Shown here: piece after piece, positions 40,776 to 48,893 of the stretch
Position numbering within the stretch: position 1 is the stretch's first letter
Layout: every line of letters starts with the position of its first letter
Assembly: GCA_040285825.1 (NCBI GenBank)
Contig: JAUPSS010000004.1
Span: 3,452,550-3,516,549 of the forward strand
Source of the DNA: Eukaryota sp. TZLM1-RC
Lineage: Eukaryota > Metamonada: BaSk clade
Length of the DNA stretch: 64,000 nucleotides
Direction of reading: 5' to 3'
The notes under the pieces: generated by a model
What the model was told of the DNA's origin: nothing
The model's input: the letters and a program-made list of their open reading frames with translations, nothing else
Database searches by the model: none
Translations under genes and position numbers: made by a program

Positions 40776-41189
40776 AGATAATTGTATCGTAAATTATTTG
40801 TCAAACTTTTTGAAAGGCCTGATTGTTGATTAACAACGGTTGATTTTTGTTGAACAATAATAAATGAAGTTCTTTTTAGAACAAGATGGAACCTAAAAGA
40901 GAACCCAACTTTTGCAGTTAAATTTGAAAACCCCAACTTCTGAACACACGATTTTGACAAAATTGTTAGTCATTAGTTGATCGGGCAATAATCAAAACTA
41001 AGGCTTCGAATACAAAAATGTTGTTTCAAATGTGAGGTTTGCAATTCTTTGATGAACTCGAACCCATTACAACGTTTAGTACAACACATACAGTTTTGAA
41101 AATGTAGTCAAAAGGAAAATCTAGGTTGATAGTGCTCAGAGCATCGAATCACCTTTGTATCAATGTAAGTTGACTTGACCCGGGGTGAG
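40776..41189. other. Spacer
   Basis: No gene. Well conserved between arms, as is everything around it. Confidence 0.3.
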
Positions 41190-41480
41190 TCAAAACTCAA
41201 TGTGCAAAATAGGGGACCAACAATGTTGCGTTTCATGAACGTGATATGATTCATATTTGGAACCATTCTGCTGTCTTTTCATCGGCTGAACACAAGAAGA
41301 ATCGTTTTGCATGAAATGATCATGATTTATTGCTTTAAATGGCAACTGTTTCACTTTTGATAGAGTAAGTGGCCCAGCTACAATAAGAACTCCACAGAAT
41401 CCTATTTTTCCACAAACACATCTAAAAAAGTTGCTGGCGCGAGTTTTTACAAATTGTGTTATATCTGAAAACAAATTCAA
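41190..41480 (-). CDS. Hypothetical small ORF with Cys-rich segment
   Basis: About 96 codons, no ATG near its 5' end (opens with a TTG), containing FFRCVCGKIGFCGV. The right-arm version (57102-57356) matches closely but ends early through a CAA to TAA change, so function is doubtful. It may be retroelement-derived. Confidence 0.25.
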   Translation of the reverse strand: MNLFSDITQFVKTRASNFFRCVCGKIGFCGVLIVAGPLTLSKVKQLPFKAINHDHFMQNDSSCVQPMKRQQNGSKYESYHVHETQHCWSPILHIEF

Positions 41481-41579
41481 AGTAGGAATTTCAAAACTTT
41501 AATGAAGACAAATCGTTGAGGAAAATGTGTTTATTGAATAATATTGAAGTGTAAATGAGACAAGTAAATTGCATAATGT

Positions 41580-41700
41580 TTGATGGTTATATTGTCAGCA
41601 CTGTCTAAATAAATGGCTGAACTGTTCATTGCTAGATCTTTGATTGGATTGGTTACAAGGATCAACTGAAACACAGTCGATAATTCAAAATTTGTCAATT
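41580..41700 (-). mobile_element. Retroelement nuclease-region scrap
   Basis: Minus-strand codons read VSVDPCNQSNQRSSNEQFSHL, parallel to the MSVDPCNASNERLVNSEIHNPL segment that follows the nuclease core of family A. Mirrored at about 56900-57010. Confidence 0.5.
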
Positions 41701-42299
41701 AACCAGCAAGTACAGCATCTGGAATCCGTCTACCGAAAACTTCTGAGTAAAATTGTCAATCTTAATTCAAGAGGTGTTTCTGAATAGGCTTAAATACTGA
41801 AGAACCCAGACTTAAACATAACTAACCACCTACTGAAAATGTAAGGAAATCAATGAAATACATGAGTTAACGCTATCGTCTTTCCAGGGTGAAGATTTGT
41901 CCTTATTCAATGATAGAAAAATCGACTAGCAGTTTTTGTTCATGTAGAAAATGATGAACTATGAACTAGACTAGGTTCCATTGAATGAACGATGAACAAA
42001 CTATGAATTTCGAAGGAAATTGATCAACCTACCAACTAAAGTCCAATCTAACATCTTATATCAATGACGTAATATAATATCATCATGACGGCTAATAATG
42101 GCTTTTGAGTAGAGTTGCACAAAATACGTTAGCACATTCCGGTATTATTGCATTACTATTACTGCAGGCTTCAAGCATTTGTGATTAAACCCTGAAACCC
42201 AACAATCACCATTGATTGATATGATTTTAACCCCAGCAATCAAGCAAAAATGCCCCCCACTCAAAAATTAACAATTACTATTGACAAACAACAATTAAT
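41701..42299. other. H4 upstream region
   Basis: No ORF. Includes C-rich CCCCCCAC near 42254 and AT-rich repeats of the GATGAAC/ATGAACTA type at 41940-42010. Presumably contains H4 regulatory DNA. Confidence 0.35.
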
Positions 42300-42310
42300 C
42301 TTGGCAAGAC
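42300..42310 (+). promoter_or_regulatory. Histone promoter box (H4, left arm)
   Basis: CTTGGCAAGAC about 70-80 bp upstream of the H4 ATG. A closely related box sits at similar distance before H3 (CTTGCAAGAC) and in the H2A/H2B divergent promoter (GTTGCAAGAT). Recurrence is seen; a regulatory role is inferred. Confidence 0.55.
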
Positions 42311-42379
42311 AATTTGCAAAATCAAACTCAAATTCTCAAACTCCTTTCTAATGCTGTATTCTTATCTTCATCGATCTCA

Positions 42380-42691
42380 ATGGCTGGCCGTGGAAAAGGT
42401 GGAAAAGGTTTAGGTAAAGGTGGTGCCAAGCGCCATAGAAAGGTTCTTCGTGAAAACATCCAAGGTATTACCAAGCCTGCTATTCGTCGTCTTGCTCGTC
42501 GTGGTGGTGTCAAGCGTATCTCTGCACTTATCTATGATGAAACCCGTACTGTTCTCCGTACTTTCCTCGAAAACGTGATCCGTGACTCTGTTACTTATTG
42601 TGAACATGCCAGAAGGAAGACTGTCACTGCCATGGATGTTGTCTATGCTTTGAAACGTCATGGACGTGTTTTGTATGGTTTTGGTGTTTAG
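42380..42691 (+). CDS. Histone H4 (left arm)
   Basis: 103 residues including Met, the canonical length. The frame opens further upstream without an ATG; ATG 42380 gives the [21 protein letters not shown] tail, with acetylatable Lys at the usual places. Core: [62 protein letters not shown]-terminus is YGFGV instead of YGFGG. Forms the nucleosome core tetramer with H3. Intronless; ends with a 16-nt histone stem-loop. Protein identical to the right-arm copy. Confidence 0.99.
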   Translation: MAGRGKGGKGLGKGGAKRHRKVLRENIQGITKPAIRRLARRGGVKRISALIYDETRTVLRTFLENVIRDSVTYCEHARRKTVTAMDVVYALKRHGRVLYGFGV

Positions 42692-42705
42692 GTTTTTGTT
42701 TTTGG

Positions 42706-42721
42706 GGTGTTTTTCAACACT
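42706..42721 (+). promoter_or_regulatory. Histone mRNA 3' stem-loop (H4, left)
   Basis: GGTGTTTTTCAACACT: 6-bp stem (outermost pair G-T), TTTC loop, 14 bp after the stop. This is the shape recognised by SLBP in animals. AATAAAG follows closely. Confidence 0.9.
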
Positions 42722-43089
42722 AATAAAGCTTTTAAATTTGATTTATTTGTTGTTTTAAATTAGCTTATAATTTTCTATAATTTGTTTGAAACTGATTATT
42801 TAATTTGGAATCGTTGACTAACATTCTCATCATTTATAAGACAATAGCTTGAATTGTACTTGCCAAGACCTTGTAAAAGTTAAAGCCATAAAGTGTTGGT
42901 CAATTAACCATCTTCTGGACGTTTTGCTTCAGGTAAATGTCAAGCGTCCTCATTTACAGATTTTGCATGCATTAACTGCCACCTAGGGCTCAATTACTTT
43001 GATTCTAGGATTCAGTATTTGCAGTTTTTGGTTCTTTAAGAAAAATAAGAAGGACTTTTTATTTAGAAAATCACATTTATTACCCAAAT
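42722..43089. other. Spacer between convergent H4 and H2A
   Basis: No ORF or RNA gene recognised; conserved in both arms. Confidence 0.3.
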
Positions 43090-43105
43090 AGTGTTGAAAA
43101 ACACC
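43090..43105 (-). promoter_or_regulatory. Histone mRNA 3' stem-loop (H2A, left)
   Basis: Minus strand GGTGTTTTTCAACACT, 12 bp after the H2A stop. Confidence 0.9.
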
Positions 43106-43117
43106 ATGCAAAACAAC

Positions 43118-43501
43118 CTAGATTTCCTGGGAAGCTTGTTCTTCGGCTTCAACACGAGCCTTGGACCCCTTGGGAAGGAGATCGGAATGAATATGAGGAA
43201 GAACACCACCAGAAGGAATCATGATATGAGACAACAGCTTACTGAGTTCTTCATCATTGCGGATAGCCAAGAGAATGTGTCTAGGGACGATACGGGTCTT
43301 CTTGTTATCTCTAGCAGCGTTACCAGACAATTCAAGGACCTCAGCAGTGAGGTATTCAAGGACAGCAGCCATATAAACGGGAGCGCCAGCTGCAATACGT
43401 TCAGCATAGCGACCTTCACGGAGGTAACGACGGATACGACCTACAGGGAATTGGAGTCCCGCTTTGAAGGAGAGAGTACGAGCACCAGTTTCTTCAGCCA
43501 T
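43118..43501 (-). CDS. Histone H2A with H2A.X-type C-terminus (left arm)
   Basis: 127 residues from ATG 43501. H2A fold: [58 protein letters not shown], then [18 protein letters not shown]. The acidic-patch residues are present (EYLTAE, NDEEL). The protein ends QASQEI, an SQ-E-hydrophobic motif that in H2A.X is phosphorylated by ATM/ATR-type kinases at DNA breaks. As this is the only H2A gene type in the window, bulk H2A here may be H2A.X, as in yeast. Divergent partner H2B starts 149 bp away. Confidence 0.98.
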   Translation of the reverse strand: MAEETGARTLSFKAGLQFPVGRIRRYLREGRYAERIAAGAPVYMAAVLEYLTAEVLELSGNAARDNKKTRIVPRHILLAIRNDEELSKLLSHIMIPSGGVLPHIHSDLLPKGSKARVEAEEQASQEI

Positions 43502-43650
43502 GAGAGATGAATTAATGAGGATGAGGAAATAGAATTTCAATTTCAACACGACAATTTTGATTGTTGCAAGATTGTCGTTTGTGGCAAACCATTGAATCAG
43601 CTTGTTTTTGCTGCAAAAACTAAATCCCAATCACCATTTCTCTCAATCTC
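43502..43650. promoter_or_regulatory. Bidirectional H2A/H2B promoter (left)
   Basis: 149 bp separate the two ATGs. Contains GTTGCAAGAT (43563-43572), the shared histone box, roughly 60 bp from the H2A and 80 bp from the H2B start. A CAAACCATTGAATCA segment lies between it and H2B. The arrangement forces coordinated, equimolar expression of the dimer partners. Confidence 0.7.
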
Positions 43651-44085
43651 ATGCCTGGAAAGAAGTCTGTAAAGTCTACCAAATCCATCAAGGGAGTTCC
43701 CTCCAAAGCCCCATCAAAGGCTCCTGCCAAAGCTGTAAGCAAGGCTGTTGCTGAAGGAGGTGCTGCCGCTGCTGTCCCCAAGCGCAAGAAGGCCCGCAAG
43801 GAGACATGGGCTACTTACATTTACCGTGTCCTTCGCCAAGTCCATCCCGATACTGGTATCTCCACCAAGGCCATGGGAATCATGAACTCTTTTGTCAATG
43901 ACATCTTTGAACGTATCGCCACTGAAGCTTCCCGTCTTGCTCGTGTTAACAAGAGAAATACCCTTTCTTCTCGTGAGATTCAGACTGCTGTTAGATTATT
44001 GCTACCTGGTGAACTCTCCAAGCATGCTGTTTCTGAAGGTACCAAGGCTGTTACCAAGTTTACCTCTGCTGGTGAAGGTGAATAG
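43651..44085 (+). CDS. Histone H2B (left arm)
   Basis: 144 residues. Long Lys/Ala/Ser/Pro-rich tail with repeats ([20 protein letters not shown]), then the conserved core [90 protein letters not shown]. The C-terminal Lys in AVTKFTS corresponds to the ubiquitination site (animal Lys120). One tail residue differs from the right arm (AAAVPK here, AAAAPK there). Ends with EGE. Confidence 0.98.
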   Translation: MPGKKSVKSTKSIKGVPSKAPSKAPAKAVSKAVAEGGAAAAVPKRKKARKETWATYIYRVLRQVHPDTGISTKAMGIMNSFVNDIFERIATEASRLARVNKRNTLSSREIQTAVRLLLPGELSKHAVSEGTKAVTKFTSAGEGE

Positions 44086-44101
44086 ATTTGTGGTTTTTGA
44101 T

Positions 44102-44117
44102 AGTGTTTTTCAACACT
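44102..44117 (+). promoter_or_regulatory. Histone mRNA 3' stem-loop (H2B, left)
   Basis: AGTGTTTTTCAACACT, 16 bp after the stop; full 6-bp stem and TTTC loop. Confidence 0.9.
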
Positions 44118-44396
44118 GGATAAATTTGTTGTTTAATGTGTATTTTAATTTAAAAGTTTTATTGATGTTTTCATCAGGATTGCAGTTTTTGGGGAAATAC
44201 AAATGACAATTGTTCAATCAAATTGGGATTTGCTAAACTTGTTGTTCCTAAACAGAACCCACATTGAATATTTCAATAGTTCCATATAGGAAAAGAATTA
44301 AGTGCACATCTAATGAAGAGTGACAACAAAGCCGTAAGTCTACACAACCAAACCACCAAAAACTAACCATCCAACAAAAGCAAATGACAATTGATT

Positions 44397-44406
44397 CTTG
44401 CAAGAC
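44397..44406 (+). promoter_or_regulatory. Histone promoter box (H3, left)
   Basis: CTTGCAAGAC about 65-75 bp before the H3 ATG; same box as before H4 and between H2A and H2B. Confidence 0.55.
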
Positions 44407-44470
44407 ATTTTCCCTGCTCTGAATTTCTGCTCAATTACAATGCAGAATGACATAATCCTGATCTACACTA

Positions 44471-44878
44471 ATGGCCCGTACTAAGCAAACCTCTCGCAAG
44501 ACTACCTCCACCAAGACTCCAAGAAAGCATTTGGCTACCAAGGCTGCTCGCAAAGCTGCCCCCGCTACTGGTGGTATCAAGAAACCCCATCGTTATCGTC
44601 CTGGTACCGTTGCTCTCCGTGAAATCAGAAAGTACCAAAAGTCTACTGAGCTGTTAATCCGTAAGCTACCCTTCCAACGTTTGGTTAGAGAAATTGCCCA
44701 AGAGTTTAAGGGTGAGTTGAGATTCCAAGCATCTGGTATCTCTGCACTTCAAGAAGCTGCTGAAGCTTACCTTGTTGGTTTGTTTGAAGATACCAATCTC
44801 TGTGCTATTCATGCTAAACGTGTTACCATTATGCCCAAGGATATGGCCTTGGCTAAGAGAATTCGTTCTGATTTTTAG
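44471..44878 (+). CDS. Histone H3 with altered tail (left arm)
   Basis: 135 residues. The tail reads [20 protein letters not shown], so Lys4, Lys9, Lys14, Lys18, Lys23 and Lys27 are kept, but Ser10 is Thr, Ser28 is Ala, and GGKA around Lys14 is replaced by STKT. Core: [48 protein letters not shown], then the alpha-2 segment [44 protein letters not shown] and an unusual SDF end. Single H3 type in the window. Protein identical to the right-arm copy. Confidence 0.98.
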   Translation: MARTKQTSRKTTSTKTPRKHLATKAARKAAPATGGIKKPHRYRPGTVALREIRKYQKSTELLIRKLPFQRLVREIAQEFKGELRFQASGISALQEAAEAYLVGLFEDTNLCAIHAKRVTIMPKDMALAKRIRSDF

Positions 44879-44893
44879 TTTGGGGTTATTAGA

Positions 44894-44909
44894 GGTGTTT
44901 ATCAACACT
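44894..44909 (+). promoter_or_regulatory. Histone mRNA 3' stem-loop (H3, left)
   Basis: GGTGTTTATCAACACT, 15 bp after the stop; loop TATC, a tolerated variant of TTTC. The same loop occurs in the right-arm H3. Confidence 0.9.
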
Positions 44910-45184
44910 CGTTTCAATAAAATCTTTTTTTATTATTGCATTTATGAAAAATGTTATCAGGTTCTATTTACATCGAGTTTTTTGATCATCTCTTATTTAA
45001 ACAAAGAAAGTTCAACACAAAAGATAGGTCAAGCCATTATACACTGATTGCATCCATTATTTGAAGGCACGGTTTTTCTATAAGGAATGTTTGTCAATGA
45101 CAAACATGTCATCAATCTTGTCTTGTCCTCTACTACTAATGGCGATGATTCTTCATGCCAGATGTTTCTCTCCACTGATCATTG

Positions 45185-45691
45185 ATGCCTGGTATCACTG
45201 CTACCTCTCCCGTTTCTCTATCCGATCAATCCCTCTCCTCTGTTGTTTACACGTGTTCTGCCATACTTGAGCAACTTTTGGATGTGGAAGACCATACTTG
45301 TGACTCATCATTTGGCTCTGAACCTACCGTCAGCTTTCCTGTTTGGATTAGAAGAATTGTTTCTAAATCAGAAGCCTCTTTGGAATGTGCTTTTGTTGCC
45401 CTCTACTATCTTTCAAAGATACAAGCAAAGTTTCCTCAGCTTCGCTATTCTTCCACTAATGTTTATCGCTGTTTCCTTGTTGCGTTCATGCTTGCTGCCA
45501 AGTTTTGCGAAGATTCTACCTTTCAAAATCCTAGCTGGAGAATTATTGGTTATTCTTTTTATTCCCTTGAAATTCTTAATGCTATGGAAGTTGAATTTAT
45601 TAAACTTCTTGATTGGAATTTGCACGTTTCTCCAAATGATTTACAAGGTTTTCTTTCTGATTATAAGAATATTTTTGATAAGTTGTGCTAA
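45185..45691 (+). CDS. PHO80-type cyclin (left arm)
   Basis: 168 residues from ATG 45185. Cyclin box over about 45-160: FPVWIRRIVSKSEASLECAFVALYYLSKI, then NVYRCFLVAFMLAAKFCEDSTFQNPSWRIIGYSFYSLEILNAMEVEFIKLLDWNLHVS. This follows the Pho80/cyclin P pattern (HR-LL-A---AAKF-DD--Y-N--...E-N-LE--FL--LDF-L-V). Partners of this class bind Pho85/CDK5-like kinases and govern phosphate, stress or cell-cycle programmes. It begins about 300 bp after H3 in the same direction and has no histone stem-loop (AATAAA follows instead). Same frame preserved in the right arm. Confidence 0.88.
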   Translation: MPGITATSPVSLSDQSLSSVVYTCSAILEQLLDVEDHTCDSSFGSEPTVSFPVWIRRIVSKSEASLECAFVALYYLSKIQAKFPQLRYSSTNVYRCFLVAFMLAAKFCEDSTFQNPSWRIIGYSFYSLEILNAMEVEFIKLLDWNLHVSPNDLQGFLSDYKNIFDKLC

Positions 45692-45973
45692 ATGTGTAAT
45701 AAATTTATTTAATAATGTTTTTTCTTAACCTTTATTGATTTTGTATGGTAAAGAATAGATCTTAATATTTGTTTATTACACCTTTAATCTCAAAACATTA
45801 TGGAGATTTGTCATTCACTTTGCTAATGCTGAACAATCGGTCCAACAGTGTCTACTTGGCAGCAGTGAATCAAAGTGTAAACGAATGAGGGAAAGAGTAC
45901 TGTAATGTCCATCTACAGACACTGTAAGTAAACATTCAACTTGATGGTGCTCTCTGAAAGGTCATCAATTCCA
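45692..45973. other. Spacer between cyclin and Q-rich gene 1
   Basis: No ORF; presumed 3' UTR of cyclin and promoter of the Q-rich gene. Confidence 0.3.
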
Positions 45974-46215
45974 ATGCAACAACCTCAACGTATGCAAGCA
46001 ACGGAATGCTAATCACAGAGCCTGAACATCAACAGCAAAAACAGTCCCAACAACCCCAACAACCTGGTCAAATGGGCGAGCAACCTGGACAACGCCAACA
46101 ACCCCAACAGCCCGGTCAAGGTCCCCAACAAGGTGAACAGATGCGTCCTGGTCAACAACAACAACGCAAGGGTCAGCCTGAACAGCCTCAGCAACAACAG
46201 GGTAGAAGAGAGTAG
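45974..46215 (+). CDS. Gln/Pro/Gly-rich mini-protein 1, spliced (left arm)
   Basis: Exon 1 45974-45989, 29-nt intron 45990-46018, exon 2 46019-46215; 70 residues. Splicing joins MQQPQ to QPEHQQQKQSQQP, keeping the Q/P composition, whereas the unspliced frame stops after 12 codons inside the CTAATCACAG intron end. The protein has QxPGQxxQ-like repeats with GQMGEQPGQRQQP, MRPGQQQQRKGQP and terminus GRRE. Right-arm indels are all in frame and the intron is the same length, which is strong evidence of coding. Translation from ATG 46006, inside the intron, is the alternative. Function unknown; no signal peptide or known domain. Confidence 0.72.
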
Positions 46216-46923
46216 GTTGCTTTCATTGTTGTGAATAAATGTTGCTTATGATGAGCTCATTCTTTAAAATTTAAAATCATTACTTTAGAATTTGTTGCTT
46301 AGCTAAAAACAATAATTACTGGTAATTCTATTAAAAGAGGATTACTGCTGCAAACATTGCTTGTCTCCTTCAAATAACAAAATTGCTATCATCAAGTTGC
46401 AGTCAGTAGTCATATTATGATTTACACATTCCTCCTCTTTAAAGGAATTCTTCGTTAACACCACGCAAAACATATTGCAAGTACAGGAGTGTATTAATGA
46501 GATAAATTTATTTTCATTTGTTCAATCAACCACTTTGCAACTCATCAATAGAAGAGGTTGATAATGATTACCACAAAGATTAGAGTCTCTATATACAGTC
46601 TGGCTTCATATTGAGATTTATTTAGTGTTAATGTTGGTAATGGGTTTGACTACCATAGCATGTAATGTAGTAGTGTGGCATTTCAAAACAATCATGATTT
46701 GGTGAATTAACTATGATTATTTGATTGATTGCTTCAACTTCAGTAAATTTCAAAACCAGTATGGTGGTAATAGTATTTACAGTTGTTATTGGTCTAAAAC
46801 ACCAGTAACCCAAACTATTTATTTTTTAAGAAAAAAAAACAATTTTCCAAGAATAAACTATTTACAAATACTGTAGATACACAAAGACATCAACAGAAAT
46901 GGTTCAAAAACCCATCTTTCTCA
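46216..46923. other. Spacer between the two Q-rich genes
   Basis: AT-rich. AATAAATG shortly after gene 1 may be its poly(A) signal. No other feature. Confidence 0.3.
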
Positions 46924-47137
46924 ATGGAACAATCTCAGCGTATGGTGTATCTAAAAATTGATCATAGAATCTCATCAACAAGAACAAACACAGCAACCAG
47001 GCGGAAAAGAACAGCAATATAAGCATCGTCAACATCCAGAGGGGGTAGCACAGGACAAAATGCACCGTATTCAGCCTGGTCAAGAAGAGCCAAGCGAACA
47101 GCAGTCACAACAGCAGCAACAGGGAAGTAGAATGTGA
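46924..47137 (+). CDS. Gln-rich mini-protein 2, spliced paralogue (left arm)
   Basis: Exon 1 46924-46939 (16 nt, as in gene 1), 28-nt intron 46940-46967 (GTATGG...ATCATAG), exon 2 46968-47137; 61 residues: MEQSQQSHQQEQTQQPGGKEQQ..., then Q-rich SEQQSQQQQQGSRM. Exon 1 aligns base for base with gene 1 (ATGsAACAAyCTCArC) and the intron sits at the same phase and position. The frame is open through exon 2 only if spliced; unspliced it shifts and stops after 32 codons. No ORF of this gene is visible without splicing. Role unknown. Confidence 0.68.
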
Positions 47138-48004
47138 TGTTCTAATAAACATTATTGGTCAGTCATTCTTCGAAAAGTATAGAAACAACTAGCAATGTTA
47201 TGACCAGCGCTAGTAAAGACAGTTTTAATTTAAGGGATTGTGACTGATTGCACTTGTTAATGAGTCTGAAATCTTCAATCTTACTAATGTAAAACTAAAA
47301 GTCTTAAGTGGTTTCACTTTTTGGAAAAATTAAAATGCATGTTGTTGTTTCAGGCAGTACAAGAGCACAATTCAAACTCAGTAACAGTTGTACAACTTGT
47401 TGAGCCGAAGCAATGAGAGAATGGTGAGATGTGAATCGATTATGATGGAACAGTCTTGTAGAACCCATTCTAAAGAATATCATGACAGAAAACTAAGCAA
47501 TGGAGGTTCAAAATGGACTCCATGATCAAGCAAAGTCTTTTGTTAGCCTTTTGTTTGGAGCTTCAATACTGTATTTATATTATAGTTTCTTTAGTTTGCC
47601 GAATAATCAATATTGCGCTATTGCGCTCAATTTCCTTGTAATAATTACATACCTTACATACTTATGTCTAGTAACAACCAGCATACTCACCTCAGGTCAT
47701 CAATTTACAAGAATTTTAAGCTAAATTGCTACTTGTTCTCCCATAGGAAAAAGGTAAAATGAAAACTAATCTGAGTGGACCATTATCTTATTGAAGAGCA
47801 TAGTGGCACTCACTTTTGTGACGCATTGCAATAAATTTAGTAAACAAAAAGCAAAACTGGGATAATGAGTCTGTTTTAAAAGGAACACTTGTATTTAATT
47901 TTGCAGTTTGGTGACTTGATTCACGTCATCAAATTTGGTTTACACAATAAAGACCATTTTGTAGAAATTGATATATTATAATTGGGAAATTAATATATCA
48001 GTAT
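47138..48004. other. Conserved non-coding stretch (left arm)
   Basis: Retained in both arms but with more differences than the histone block. A 74-codon ORF at 47500-47724 is not kept in the right arm and is rejected as a gene. Confidence 0.35.
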
Positions 48005-48259
48005 TTATTGGTATAAATTGGTAAATTCAGCGAAATATTGAAATACTAGTTCAGGGTGATTTTGGAAAGTATTCACATCAACTCTTTTCCAAACGTATAA
48101 TAATTCGTGTGGAAGAAGTCTGTTAGAAAAACTCAACTTCGTAAACAGTGAGGTTACTAGGGTTCTAAAATATGTGCAAAACGTCTTTTTGTAAAAGTGG
48201 TGATACAGCAATCGCAACTCTGAAAAAAGAAGATTAAAACAAGATAAGTGACTGATCAT
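48005..48259 (-). CDS. Small conserved ORF of unknown function (left arm)
   Basis: 84 codons from ATG 48259: MISHLSCFNLLFSELRLL..., then LLPHELLYVWKRVDVNTFQNHPELVFQYFAEFTNL. In the right arm the segment from VTSLFTK to the stop is preserved with several silent changes, but a 2-base indel shifts the upstream part. TTCTTTTTTCAG before the middle of the ORF could also be a 3' splice site, in which case the gene model differs. Weak call. Confidence 0.3.
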   Translation of the reverse strand: MISHLSCFNLLFSELRLLYHHFYKKTFCTYFRTLVTSLFTKLSFSNRLLPHELLYVWKRVDVNTFQNHPELVFQYFAEFTNLYQ

Positions 48260-48274
48260 AGAGTTTGATGACAA

Positions 48275-48893
48275 GACAAACTATGTATGAGGAAGTGCGT
48301 TGTTCAAAATAAGATGATGACTAAAAGACAAAAGTAAGAAATTCAGGCTATAAAAACACAACGCTTTTATGGACAATCTTGCCATAGTTTGAGGTTTCTT
48401 CAACGAAGACGTAGCCTATGAACTGCCATGATTAGTCCTAGAAGTACGTAATCCGAAAGCTACATACTTCCTCATAGTATTTAAAGCTGCCGAACACGTT
48501 CTACATTAGGGGAATCATCAGCTCTGAATTGGTTGAATATGTTGACCTGTTCGCGTTCCGATTTCGCACACTCTCTATTCTAACAACTGTTTATTCGTGT
48601 CATTATCCTGGTGTATCTGGTAGTGGTTAGAGGTGCTTTCAGCTGTCCAATTTTAGTTCATCATCAAGGATCAATGTCCCATCATAGTGAAGACTGCATT
48701 TCTTCACTTGGAAGTTTCAGTACTCTTGTTTTGGACGAAGATACTTAATCATTATGTATTTTGATTAATGACAACTTGACAGTTGCCATCTATCTGTTGT
48801 GTTTTCAGTTGAATGTTTCATGAGGAACCTGATGATGAATTTATTTTCCGTAAACCCCTCAAGGCTTGGTGAAGAACACTGGGTGTACCCCAG
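48275..48893. other. Innermost left arm, non-coding
   Basis: Mirror of 49779-50400 with many substitutions and small indels. Short ORFs on either strand are not conserved in frame. Confidence 0.4.

Larger units (their letters stand above)
34590..48893 (+). repeat. Left arm of a giant inverted repeat (14.3 kb)
   Basis: The base at 34590 pairs with 64000 (window end), and 48893 pairs with 49779. Reverse-complement identity is continuous across the 3' part of PPWD1, RCC1/LRR, retroelement A3, the histone cluster, cyclin and two Q-rich genes. The inner junction is sharp: both arms share GGGTGTACCCCAG and diverge directly after. Retroelement A3 and its target duplication are shared, so duplication followed that insertion. 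Confidence 0.96.

Noticed and set aside
47500-47724. 74-codon hydrophobic ORF in the left arm
   Set aside because: The frame is broken at the mirrored position in the right arm, with no coding-type conservation.
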